A DNA stretch of 64,000 nucleotides. It comes from Epiperipatus broadwayi (taxonomy: Eukaryota > Onychophora > Udeonychophora > Euonychophora > Peripatidae). Under the pieces are notes generated by a model. That model made no database searches. It was given only the letters and a program-made list of their open reading frames with translations, and was not told the origin of the DNA. Location of the stretch: the NCBI GenBank assembly GCA_028023455.1, contig JAQFVV010012416.1:3699594-3763593 (forward strand), given 5' to 3'. The position numbers were made by a program, and so were the translations under genes. Each line of letters opens with the position of its first letter. Within the stretch, counting starts at the first letter, position 1. Of the stretch, positions 47,088 through 56,712 are shown in pieces.

Positions 47088-47213
47088 TATTTGGTTCAGA
47101 GGCGGGGGACTTACATGCTAATCTGGCCCGTAGCTCAGACTTCGCTACTGCACTACCCATAAGAGAAGATGTGCTGGCAACGCCGTGGCTCCATCTTATA
47201 TATATATAAATTG
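47088..47213 (-). repeat. IR400 copy 2 (partial, inverted to copy 1)
   Basis: tatttggttcagaggcgggg to ccatcttatatatatata is the reverse complement of about 110 bases of copy 1 with only about two mismatches. It starts five bases after copy 1 ends. The two form a stem with a spacer of about 170 bases. High identity implies recent duplication or conversion. Confidence 0.85.
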
Positions 47214-47659
47214 ATTATAGTCAGATTTATTAAATTTCACTCCAGACTTGGTTTGATTTTAGGTAAAAGAGCCACTCGAACTGATTATCAAAGGACATAA
47301 CAAATAAGTTAATGTAGTGATTAGTTGTATAGCAGGATATTTGGCTCCATTAAATCATAGCCACAAACCTATTGGCCAACATCAATTATTGTTCAAATAA
47401 TCTAGAGAATGTTACTTTATAAATGAAATGCCTGTGTGCATTTGCCCAACAACAATTGTCAATAAATATATTTTAATTCATCATATATCAGTTTCTGTCT
47501 CATTATTAAATCAATCCAATTCATTAGTAAAGCCCCTATTATTTAAATATGTTAGATTTTATCTGTGGAATGTCTAGTATTTACGTTGTTTATATATATG
47601 TTTAAGTCCATGAGTCATTGTTTTCTCCGATTTGCTAGTGGGCCGGATGAAGAATTAAA

Positions 47660-47835
47660 TCTCGTGTGCTACCATTGTTATGTTATCCATTGGGTGTTAG
47701 ATCTGGTGCTTGGAGAGTGGGTTCGAATCCAGGCTGGTCCCTGACCTAAATCTTGGGCTTGACTGGGTTTGAAGTACATTTTGTGAGTTCCAGCTCGTGT
47801 TAGATGGATAAGCATGTTTTGACTGGCACATAGGT
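47660..47835 (+). mobile_element. tRNA-derived SINE-like element (family S3)
   Basis: taccattgttatgttatcc (A-box-like) and gtgggttcgaatccaggctg (a perfect B box, ggttcgaatcc), followed by a body with gacctaaatcttgggcttg and ending ggcacatagg plus a T run. Only one copy in the window. The frame at 47678-47890 that crosses it is not a gene. Confidence 0.55.
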
Positions 47836-48060
47836 TTTTTTTTTTCTGCGTTTGGACGCCCAAATCATGGGGCTTGTAACTCATTTCCACCCCTGAAGAG
47901 ATTATGGAGTATATATATAATTCTTTTGGTCAAAATTAATGATTTTGAGTCAAATTTTTTTTGAATAATGTATATATGTAAGACTTTTTTTTCCGCATTT
48001 GGACGATCAAGTGAGGCTTCGATGTAAACACCTACATACTCTGAGTTATGGACTTTTGTG
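47836..48060 (+). repeat. Diverged direct repeat with T-rich start
   Basis: A T run followed by ctgcgtttggacgcccaa (about 47838-47866) and, 145 bases on, a T run followed by ccgcatttggacgatcaa (about 47987-48012), each followed by a gggcttgta / gaggcttcg segment. Confidence 0.5.
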
Positions 48061-48118
48061 TGTATATAGCAAAAAAATTTATTAAATTTATTTTGTGTCT
48101 TTCCTGTTCACTAGTGAC

Positions 48119-48130
48119 TGGCGCCCGAGG
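48119..48130 (+). promoter_or_regulatory. Candidate primer-binding site of an LTR element
   Basis: tggcgcccgagg: the first ten bases equal the complement of the 3' end of animal tRNA-Lys (TGGCGCCCGA), the primer-binding site of many retroelements. The match stops after ten bases. Position 690 bases upstream of the Gag-like frame fits a retroelement leader. No matching pair of LTRs was found. Confidence 0.4.
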
Positions 48131-48818
48131 ATGATTGATCAAGTTATAAGTCATCCTCTTATAAATTTGTCATTAGGGAGCAGAGAAAAGAAATTTAGAT
48201 TAAAAGAAAAGGGGGGTCTCGTTGTTTTATCAAAGTATTTTTATGAATTGGAGTGGTTTAGAATGAGTAAGAAATATATATAAGTAATGTCAAATTAACC
48301 AAAAGTTAAAAGGTTTGAAATTGGTGCAGACGGGTCAAACGGAATTAGGTCATAAAAATATTTAAGTATGTATATATAAAAAACAGCTGGAAGAAGAGAG
48401 CGGGGGTGAGTTAAATTTTTATTAAGTCATCTTTAATATTAAAATATGTGTTATACTTTAGATATATAGACGAAAAAAAAAAAAAAGATTTTTTTTTAAA
48501 TTTTTCGTATATTTTATTAAAGCTAGAAAAAAAGAAGGGATTTTTTTAAATAAAAAAAAGAATTTAGTATATTTTATAAAATAAAAAGTAGGGACACAAA
48601 TTTTTTTTTTAATTGATTATATGTTGGACGAGCATCAAAATGGTGTGGGCTTATAGATATATTAGTGAGTTAGGCATAGAGTTGGGATGGAAGTGAACGA
48701 GTCGTTCTTGAAGGGGGGAGAGCAGCAAACAGCCGTATTAAAAGTATAAAAGTTTTAAAAATCAAATATTTAGTAGGCGTAATAATAATAGCTTTGAAAG
48801 GAATATATAGTATACAGA

Positions 48819-49673
48819 ATGAACAAAGAAACAGAAGCAATGAGCAGTGGGGAAGAGATAGAAGTAGGAATGGAGATGAAAGGTGGAGGTATCATGTTGA
48901 GATCAGGAAAAGAGATTAATGAGTACAACAGCAGTACAGAAGAAATAGAAAGGGAAGATGGTATGAGCCAGGATAGAGATGAGTGTGCACAGAAAACTCT
49001 TGATATGCCAGAGAATTCAGTTACCGAAATATCTGAACAGATACCAGTAGAGGAGATTAAGCAGGAAGGCCAGGACTTTAATTGGTTGCTGAGACAGCTT
49101 AGACAGGATGCGAAAGAAATGGATCAGAAAATGGAGGCAAGGGATCAGAAAATGAATCAGAAAATGGAGGAAAGGGATCAGAAAATGGAGGAAATGAATC
49201 ACAAAATGACACAAAGATTTGAAACCCTTAGCAGAGATATTAGACAAGAGATGGCAGACAGAGATAAAAGACTGGAAGAAATGTGCCAAGGTCTACAGGA
49301 ATTGTCAACCAGCTGTCAGCAGAAGTCTGAAGAAATTAGGGGAGAAGTTAAAGAAATGTTACATAAAAACCAAGAAGAAAATAAAAAGGAATTTGTTGTG
49401 ATTAAAGAAAAAGTGAAGGCTTTAGTTGAACAAGTAGAATGTCAAGAAAAGGGTTTGAAAGAAAGGGTCTTTAAAGTAGGGGCAGAATTTAACAGCAAAT
49501 TGCAAGAGTGTGAAGAAGCCCAAAGGGAGATGAGAGAGGAAATATATGAAATAAAAGAAAACCTGCTACAAAGAAGTCAAGTAACTGACCAAGAAGGAAA
49601 CATGATCACCACGTGTATTCAAGAAATGAGATCTGGCAGAGATGAAAGAAGTAAAAAAAAGTTTAGAAAGTAA
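48819..49673 (+). CDS. Gag N-terminal coiled-coil protein (frame 1 of the Gag-protease locus)
   Basis: 284 residues from an ATG in a plausible context. The first 80 residues are acidic, with IMLRSGKEI. From about residue 95 to 270 the protein is a long charged coiled coil, with short internal repeats (DQKMEARDQKMNQKMEERDQ). It lacks any enzymatic motif. This is the expected N-terminal part of a long Gag in some Ty3-type elements, and such a segment would drive multimerisation. The frame closes at 49673, overlapping the next frame by about 40 bases around a run of eight A at 49653-49660. The two frames are offset by one base, so either a single-base slip has split one Gag or a +1 shift is used. 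Base composition is richer in G and A than the flanks. Confidence 0.75.
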   Translation: MNKETEAMSSGEEIEVGMEMKGGGIMLRSGKEINEYNSSTEEIEREDGMSQDRDECAQKTLDMPENSVTEISEQIPVEEIKQEGQDFNWLLRQLRQDAKEMDQKMEARDQKMNQKMEERDQKMEEMNHKMTQRFETLSRDIRQEMADRDKRLEEMCQGLQELSTSCQQKSEEIRGEVKEMLHKNQEENKKEFVVIKEKVKALVEQVECQEKGLKERVFKVGAEFNSKLQECEEAQREMREEIYEIKENLLQRSQVTDQEGNMITTCIQEMRSGRDERSKKKFRK

Positions 49674-50574
49674 CTTAACTAGTAATCACCAAGTCAATAA
49701 CTCTAATAGAACAGAGAGTGTGCAGGTTATTAGTGAGACAGTACATAAAGTTGAGGATCTTAAAGAGGGGGAAAGCGATAAGGAAAGCACTATTATCAAA
49801 GGATATGTGCGACAGGCCATCCCAGACAGGAAGAAATCAGATTTAACACAAGAAAGAGGGAATTTGGACACAATCGGATCAATAGTACCATCAGAAAATG
49901 CACCCATAGGTCTGGAAAAATTTATCCAAGTTAAATCTTTTAAAGGAGAAGTGGGAGAAAATCCAAAAGCCCATCTAGAAAGTCTCCAAGAACTCTTCCG
50001 GTTCCAGAAAGTCCCAACAGCTGACCAAGTAGCCCTTGCTATACATCATTTATATGGATATGCAAAGTCATGGTGGGATTGCTGCACAGAGAAGCCACAA
50101 AACTTTGACCAATATTGTTCAGCCATGCATAAAACTTTTTGGAGTGAAGAACGCCAGGAGGGTATATACCACTCGATACTCAGAGAGACTTATGGATCTG
50201 TAGTGAAAGAAACCCATACACAATTTTTTTTAAGGCAGATAGCATCTCTCAGATCTTTAACAGCATTTCCATTCACAGATAACCAAAAGATTAGAATTAT
50301 CCAACAAAATATACCTTTTAGAGTACAACAGTTGATGATGGGGTGCCAGATTCGAACGATAGAAGATATAACAGGATTTCTAACCACCATTGATTTTACT
50401 CCAGGACCTAAAGAACAACCAGAAAAGATGCGTCGGATTGAGCCAAGATGTCAAACGATGATGATGAGCGGCCAAACATACCCTAGGTCATCAAGATGGG
50501 AGTCGCGTGATCAGACTAGAGCAAAGAGACCATATAGACAGCCAGCATCATTAAACTACAGGGGACCCCATTAG
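49642..50574 (+). CDS. Gag capsid-like protein (retrotransposon gag domain)
   Basis: 310 residues if begun at the in-frame ATG at 49642; the frame itself opens at 49630 and is probably the continuation of frame 1. Residues about 90-240 form a helix-rich capsid-like domain: EKFIQVKSFKGEVGENPKAH, then LHGYAKSWWDCC-type spacing (HHLYGYAKSWWDC), FDQYCSAMHKTFW and FFLRQIASL. The F.G......WL..... / A..WW / F...F order follows the Retrotrans_gag family. The C-terminus is basic (RAKRPYRQ) with no CCHC zinc knuckle. It ends in TAG at 50572-50574, inside the open frame of the protease. Likely a capsid-forming Gag; particle assembly is inferred only. Confidence 0.85.
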   Translation: MKEVKKSLESNLTSNHQVNNSNRTESVQVISETVHKVEDLKEGESDKESTIIKGYVRQAIPDRKKSDLTQERGNLDTIGSIVPSENAPIGLEKFIQVKSFKGEVGENPKAHLESLQELFRFQKVPTADQVALAIHHLYGYAKSWWDCCTEKPQNFDQYCSAMHKTFWSEERQEGIYHSILRETYGSVVKETHTQFFLRQIASLRSLTAFPFTDNQKIRIIQQNIPFRVQQLMMGCQIRTIEDITGFLTTIDFTPGPKEQPEKMRRIEPRCQTMMMSGQTYPRSSRWESRDQTRAKRPYRQPASLNYRGPH

Positions 50575-51437
50575 TTAGTTCCTCCTACCGGAGTCCCATA
50601 GATGAAGCAGGGGACACAGTGAATACAGAGCCTATTGTATCCGTGATAGTCGATGTAGAGGAAACCATACTGGGAAACCCAATAAAACCATGCCCCATAG
50701 TGCGTGTCAGTGTTGGTTGTATGGAAATACGTGCATTGTTGGATACAGGCAGCCAGATATCCTTTGTAGCCAAAGAATGGCTGACAGAGGTGAAAAAACA
50801 ATTACCTGATATGCCGACGCTGCCAATCAAACAAATGGCAATAGTGCTGGCAGATGGCCGAAAGACCAAGACAGAGAGGCAACAAGTTTGGCTGGAATTA
50901 GTGTGGGGTCAAACAACTCTTGGCCATACCTTTTTAGTTATGGCTAATTTGATATATGACTTGGTAATAGGAAACGACTTTTTAAGTGAACATAAGTGCC
51001 AGATTAATTATAAAAATAGCACGTTTTCTCTGTATGAAGAACAAATTGGGTTGGAAAAGAATGAATCCCAAGTGACGCAAAGTCAAACCAAGGAATGGGG
51101 GAAAACGCTTACTAGAGAAAAGGCCATTGAAAAGGAAAAGAATGTAAAAATTATGCAAGCAATGGTAAAAGTGAATGATATTAATAATATAAAGCATCTA
51201 GACACCCCACACCAAGAAACTCCTATAGAAAATACTAGTGAATTATCTGTAGCAGAACAGGAACCTAAGTTTGAAGAAAAGGATCTCGAGCTGCATAATG
51301 AGATACCCTATGAAGGCAGCGAATTCGCACGAAGTCTGGCAATGCACCCCGAACGACCTCTTTTCAGGGGGGCAGAGGAAGAGGAATGGACAACCGGTGA
51401 TGAGGAAGATGAATGGATAACCGATGATGATGTGTAA
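50538..51437 (+). CDS. Retropepsin-like aspartic protease with acidic tail
   Basis: The frame opens at 50538 after a stop at 50535 and overlaps the Gag frame by about 37 bases in the -1 frame. It has no ATG near its start (50619 is GTG), so expression by -1 frameshifting from Gag is likely. The protease core has LLDTGSQISFVA (catalytic D-T-G about 42 residues after the GTG), a flap-like region MAIVLADGRKT, and DLVIGNDFL, the hydrophobic-G-x-D-F-L motif closing the retropepsin fold. After about residue 140 comes a charged linker and a very acidic end (AEEEEWTTGDEEDEWITDDDV). The frame stops at 51435-51437. No reverse transcriptase, RNase H or integrase follows, so pol was lost or the locus is a Gag-protease gene. 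Confidence 0.85.
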   Translation, partial: TASIIKLQGTPLVSSSYRSPIDEAGDTVNTEPIVSVIVDVEETILGNPIKPCPIVRVSVGCMEIRALLDTGSQISFVAKEWLTEVKKQLPDMPTLPIKQMAIVLADGRKTKTERQQVWLELVWGQTTLGHTFLVMANLIYDLVIGNDFLSEHKCQINYKNSTFSLYEEQIGLEKNESQVTQSQTKEWGKTLTREKAIEKEKNVKIMQAMVKVNDINNIKHLDTPHQETPIENTSELSVAEQEPKFEEKDLELHNEIPYEGSEFARSLAMHPERPLFRGAEEEEWTTGDEEDEWITDDDV

Positions 51438-52191
51438 CAGTCAAGTTTGTACATTCGCATAACAGAATTCAGAATCCAAGCAAAAGAGACCGAAGCTGAC
51501 CAGACTAGGACTGTAACATCCTGAGTCCGACCGCACTTCAACTCGTAAGCCAGGATTCCAAGACTCAAGACCCTATGAATGACCACCTTGAAATTACACG
51601 TAGTATACCTCTTTCCACACGGCCAACATAGGTCACAGAGAAGCAATAAGACTCTGATGAATAAAAGAAAGGTTCTTAATTGACTAAAATATCACTAAAT
51701 TTAATTTAACCTAATGCATAGTTTTCACATATATAGACTATAAATAGTAATTAGAATTGGATTGACTTAGATCAATAACGAAACAGAGAACGAAATACAT
51801 TAAATTAATTATATATTTATTTACAATTGGCATGAAATTGATCAGTTTTACACATTTCAGCGTCGAATGTACAAACATTTGATAATTCAAAATCACTTTA
51901 CATAAGTAATCATTAAATTTCATAGATGAGTTTAACATGTGCCCATCCTAGGAATTGTTTACAATTGATACATAATTAATCACTCCGTTATGTCTATAAA
52001 TCTCAATAAGCCAAATCCTATTACATTTGTGGCTGGAAGATACATAATTATATCGAACTTTGATCTTGAATTTATTTACTAAAATACCCATATATAATTT
52101 AATAACGAGCGCATAAACCAGCTCAAGTAATGATCGATCGAACATGGCTTTCGAGAGAAAATTTCAGAATGCTGAAAGCGTTATATAAAGG
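51438..52191. other. 3' flank of the Gag-protease frames
   Basis: The first 220 bases are less AT-rich and unrecognised; after about 51660 the DNA is AT-rich. No pol motif in any frame. No copy of the 47.9-48.1 kb leader, so no 3' LTR was identified here. Confidence 0.5.
51660..51665 (+). promoter_or_regulatory. Polyadenylation-signal candidate
   Basis: aataaa about 225 bases after the protease stop, the first such hexamer downstream. Consistent with a transcript that ends after the protease frame. Such hexamers are common in AT-rich DNA. Confidence 0.3.
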
Positions 52192-52610
52192 TGGGAGAGT
52201 TGGCTGCATAAGATTTTACCAATGCGCTATGGCACAGGTAAACAATAATAGAAAAAGTCGCTCTGCGGATGGATGAAATAACTTCAGGGTTCTTGTGACA
52301 AACGCCGGTACCCTGTAACCGATCGCAATGCTGCGTGAAAAGGAACATTGTGTTCAGGAATGGTGGGGTCTTACGTGCTAACCTGGCCTTGGCTCAGGCT
52401 TCGCTACTGCTCTACCCTATAAGAGAAGATGTGCTGGCAACGCCGTGGCTCCATCTTGAGATACGTATATTACGTATAGCAGCAAAGCGAGAATATTTTT
52501 ATAAAATAATATATCACATCCGCCAAGCAAAGAATAGTATATTTCATACTATGAAATACGAGTTAATAGCATATTAGCTCTATCAAATTGGGACCAACTC
52601 TTGTGTAGCC
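52192..52610 (-). repeat. IR400 copy 3 (inverted relative to copy 1)
   Basis: Left end gagagttggct, right end ggaccaactcttgtgtagcc, the complement of the outer end of copy 1 (gctaca.aagagttgg). The interior matches copy 1 in the order ctctgcggatgga, ttgtgacaaac, gtgctaacctggcc, ataagagaagatgtgctggc, aacgccgtggctccatctt, cacatccgccaag. About 75-80% identical by eye. Lacks the TATA of copies 1 and 2 next to the core. Confidence 0.75.
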
Positions 52611-52860
52611 TGGTAAATAATCCAAACTGGCAAATTAATTAAATATATGGTGGCACTTCTGCCAAGACTTAAAAAAAAGCAATGGAACCATTTACATAAT
52701 AAAATAATTGATTTTATTTAATTGTATGGTGAAACCAGCTGGATATTTAATAAGTATGAATCAATAACCTGTAAAATAATTCACACTATTATTACTTATA
52801 CCCTTTAACCTGCTAAAGTTGTATCCAACGAATTTTTTCTCTTTTCTGGATAATTGTAAT

Positions 52861-53120
52861 ATATTCACACAAATGTGCTGAACATTCATCACAGAAAGGG
52901 TAGTCTATATAATTTAAACTTAGCTTTCATTAATGCTTAGCATGTTTTCAATACTTAACATAAGCTTTTATTAACGTTTAGCACACTTTCGATATTTAAT
53001 ATCTCATAATTCATGTGAGATGTTAAATATCAAAAACATGCTAAGCATTTAATAAAAGCTAAGTTTAAATAATATAGACTATCTTTTCTGTATGAATGTC
53101 CAGAACATTTGTGTGAATAT
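52861..53120. repeat. Foldback element with about 110-bp arms
   Basis: Ends atattcacacaaatgt and acatttgtgtgaatat are perfect complements. Inside, gtagtctatataatttaaac against ttaaataatatagactat, and aatgcttagcatgtttt against its complement. Not coding. Confidence 0.9.
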
Positions 53121-55270
53121 TTAGTAAAGTCTAAAAAAGCATTAAATTTGTGAGTGGAAAATAGAAACAGAAAAAAAAATGCTTCGGTAAAAGAATCAGG
53201 TAGTGCATCATCAAAAAGTTTTGAGTCTGTATGATTTTAGAACAAATAAAGATAAATATTGCATCATCTAAAAGGCATTGAATTTATATGAATACTAGGC
53301 AGAAATAATATTCCTGTAAGCAATAATATTAATTGTACAATAGTTCATCATTAAAAAGCATTGAGTCCATATAGAAAATTTATCAAAGGGAATGTTCAGG
53401 GAAACAGACATGAACTTAAGGAATATTATATAGGCAGTGTATCATTTGCACTTCATTATCACCATTTTTCACCACAAGAAGAATGAAGAAGGCTAGTAAT
53501 TTTTTTGAGAGTGACTGAAAAACACATTCACACAGGTGCTTGTCTAAATATTAATATAATTTAGTGCATACATTCACAAAAGTGCTTTATCTCACTTTAT
53601 TACTTTTCTAATTTTTCATAGACGGCTGCATAATTTTTTGTTTTATTTTTTGTTTACTATGTTTGATGACATCTTAATGTGAATTAACTAAGTTTGCTGA
53701 TATCTTAAAGTGTGTAATTTTAAAATTAAATTGCATGATAGACTTGTATAAAGGTATCAAAAACGTCTATACTTTATATATATATTCAAAATTTTATTTT
53801 TATCAATGCTTCCTTCACCTTTTCCTAATCATATCCAATCATCCACCAGTCCAGAAATCAGACCAATCCCTTTTGATATTTAAAATATATATTATATAGG
53901 GTATACTATTATTCTCAATTTTGGCAATCTGTGCAATGATATGGAGCCAAATTATATAAATATGACAACTACTATATTTGATAAAACCTGGGAAATTTAA
54001 AATCTGCTCATTTTAAATAATAATAAACAAAATATTCATGTATGGATTTAAAAAAACATGAGTAAAATAAGTATGGAATGGATCTATAAAGTTGATAATT
54101 TGATTTACATAACAAAACTTTTATCTACCAACTTCACAGTGAGATTGTCTTCTCTTAACCTTTTATTAAACAGCTATTATTTGCAATATAACTATGGTTA
54201 ATATTAAAAGATATAAAACAATAAACCATCAAATTTCCCACACTAAACAAATAGGACTAGAATAGCTCACTGTATGTCAATCTAATGTAAGTTTAAGTAA
54301 TCAGTAATTACAAAATGCATATAAAATTCCCATCTTTAGTATTTAAATTCTCATTCTCAGACTGTTGTTTAATTTTGACTTTATCAATGAGGCTTGGGAT
54401 TCAAAGTTGGAAGTATTATTTTGAAATAAATAATATTCCTTTCCATAAACCAAGAAGAAAAGTTCAATATGCTTTGATAAATCTAGACTGAATAACTCTA
54501 CTGTCACATTTCGTTAAATTCTCTCAAATAAAAACCCAATTCCAGTAACCGTCCTTTCTCCCAATAAGATAAAAATAATTATGGGTTCAGGACCTATTGA
54601 AATAACTCTTTTCCTATCAATAATAAAGGAAAGATCATATTGTGATCATATATTTGTCTTTGCTGTTTGCATACCGAGTCTCATCTAAAACCCAGTGTTG
54701 TTTGGTGGAGTGTTTTATGGGCAAATTCTGAATCTACAATCAGATTCACATTTCCTGTGTTCAAATTTCGTATGATCTCTGAAACAAAAGATTATTCACT
54801 TATTTTATATATTACTGACCTAACAATACAGATTACTCTCTATGGAAGAATAGTTAGATCCTATTTTACTTCTGGACGGATAGCACTCTCTAAAATGAAA
54901 TTTTAAAAAATATTTTTTTGAAAAAATATATTTGAATATATCTATCTCTTCTTCACACAATATGCAATCTAAAAGAGTCACTGTCAACTGAAATTCTCCT
55001 AAATAGCAATCTGAAGTAGAATTATTCAACACTGATAAAATCAACAGCAGAATTTAGATAAACAATTCTAATCGTAATAAATCTATTGTAAATGTCACTA
55101 TTTCAGCTTTTCTGAAGGCGTTATCAAATTGTTTCTTAAGTTAAAAGGTTATGTTTATAAATTGGCAGATAAATTTGTTTGTCTTTTTCAAAAAAACTAA
55201 TTTGAATTTTACTAATTACTTTGCTAATGCTATGAATAATACTTGTTTTTAAAAAAATGATAAAGAAAAG
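53121..55270. other. Intergenic stretch
   Basis: At 54690-54790 a segment with tttggtggagtgttttatgg and gtgttcaaatttcg might be a worn tRNA-derived repeat. Otherwise nothing recognised. Confidence 0.35.
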
Positions 55271-55355
55271 TTTTTTTTTTTCTAGATGTCAAAGCATCGG
55301 CTGGAACAACTGCTTGTAAGGCAGCTGTGCTGACTTCTCAGCCACCACGCTTGAC
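55271..55355 (-). mobile_element. tRNA-derived SINE, family S1 (copy 8, internally deleted)
   Basis: T run, tagatgtcaaagcatcggctg, aacaactgcttgtaaggcag, head ending cagccaccacgcttgac. aaagttt flanks both sides. The B-box portion is deleted. Confidence 0.8.
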
Positions 55356-56639
55356 AAAGTTTCCACTAAAAAATATAACCGAAGCAATAAATATTAAAAT
55401 ACTTCTCTGACTGCAAGAAATGAATCAGATATACCAATCTTGTGTTAAGATTTGTAGAGGTCCCTACTGTCGTTTTTCAGGCACATGGTCTTAAGGTTAT
55501 AGCCTTAATATATAATACTAAACAGAAAATAGTAAAAATATAACTTTTGGCAAGACCTATGTATAATAAAATATGACCTATGTAAAATTAATAATATGAA
55601 AAATTTGTAGAAAGCTTACAGGAATACTGACAGGTTAATTTATATCAATCAAACAATGTCTACAATGTAAGTTCAAGTTCTTTGCCAAATGCGAACAAGA
55701 ACTTAAAAACATTAAAAAATTGCAACAAAAAAATGGCAACAGTCAGATAAGTAAAACTTAGCACATGAACATCCTTATGAAGCTATAGTAGTGCATCTCT
55801 GCCTATCATATCACTAACTTGAGTTTGAAATCAGTAGGAGCATTTGAAATTTTTTTCGAGTCTTGGAATTTTGCTTTTGGATAACCAGTTTATAATTAAC
55901 TCAGCTAACCCTCAAATATTAATCAATAAATGAGGAGTGTCTAGCTACCCTTAACTAGAGAATGTTACTGAGGTTAAAAACCGGTTCAAATTGACAAGCC
56001 TGTTCAGTGCTATCTTCAAATTTCTCTATAAAAGTCTATTGTATAGATCCTTTGCTGTAGCCACAATGGGAAAGTACAGTGGATTTTATAACACTGTTAT
56101 TAGCCAGAGGATCTTTTGGAGGAGATATGCATATCTATGAAAAACATTTTAAAATGTTGAAAAAAATAAACCAATTCTAAATTGCTCATACATTACTATG
56201 TCTCAAAGAATTTAAGTTTAATACTGGTAAAATAGATCAATGACAATGCTATAAAATTTAACCTGAAAATACTCATAGGACATTGAAAGATTCAAATATT
56301 CAATCACCTAAATCTAAAAAGAGTGCTTTAAATATTTTAGTTCTGGCTATATTTCTTTGCACATTAAGAAAAACAGATATTTCAAATTTTGTAGACTTAA
56401 TTGTATTGCAATTAAATATCCATTAGATAAATGCTCCTTTTATAGACATTTTTGTTAATTAGATCTCATATCTCTGATGATGAAAAATTCACAATAATTT
56501 TAGTCAGTGGCTTGGCATAAAATTGATAAGGATCATTATAACATTTAACCAATGAGATCCCTTACTGATTAAAACTGAGATAAAAACAATAAAGTTGAAA
56601 AGTTAATTAATAAAATATCAAAAGGTTATTCGTTCTTGT
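55356..56639. other. Intergenic stretch containing a P repeat
   Basis: Apart from the P-family copy at 55439-55515, nothing recognised. Confidence 0.4.
55439..55515 (+). repeat. P-family repeat (copy 3)
   Basis: cttgtgttaagatttgtaga, ggtccctactgtc, ggtcttaaggttatagcctt. Somewhat shorter than the copies at 19.2 and 38.1 kb. Confidence 0.7.
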
Positions 56640-56684
56640 TTGTATGAAAATATAATGTTTTATTTGTTTTTTACGGTACTAACA

Positions 56685-56712
56685 GTTTCAACTAATCTAT
56701 GACCTTCATCAC
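56685..56712 (-). ncRNA. Hammerhead-ribozyme-like core (degraded)
   Basis: Minus strand reads GTGATGA (56706-56712), a 16-base spacer, then GAAAC (56685-56689) and TGTTAG. The first base of the CTGANGA core is changed. Same order as the core in the 22.6-kb foldback. Probably a relic, not active. Confidence 0.3.

Noticed and set aside
47660-47740. True tRNA gene with ggttcgaatcc
   Set aside because: The B box is perfect but no seven-base acceptor stem or proper anticodon stem could be placed; treated as SINE-like.
50571-51646. Minus-strand frames under the protease (50571-50869, 50982-51197, 51308-51646)
   Set aside because: Shadows of the protease frame. The sense strand carries the DTG and IGNDFL motifs.
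47088-52610. IR400 copies 2 and 3 as the two direct LTRs of the Gag-protease element
   Set aside because: They are in the same orientation but match only over the core of about 100 bases; copy 2 lacks the rest, and the candidate primer-binding site is 900 bases away from copy 2.
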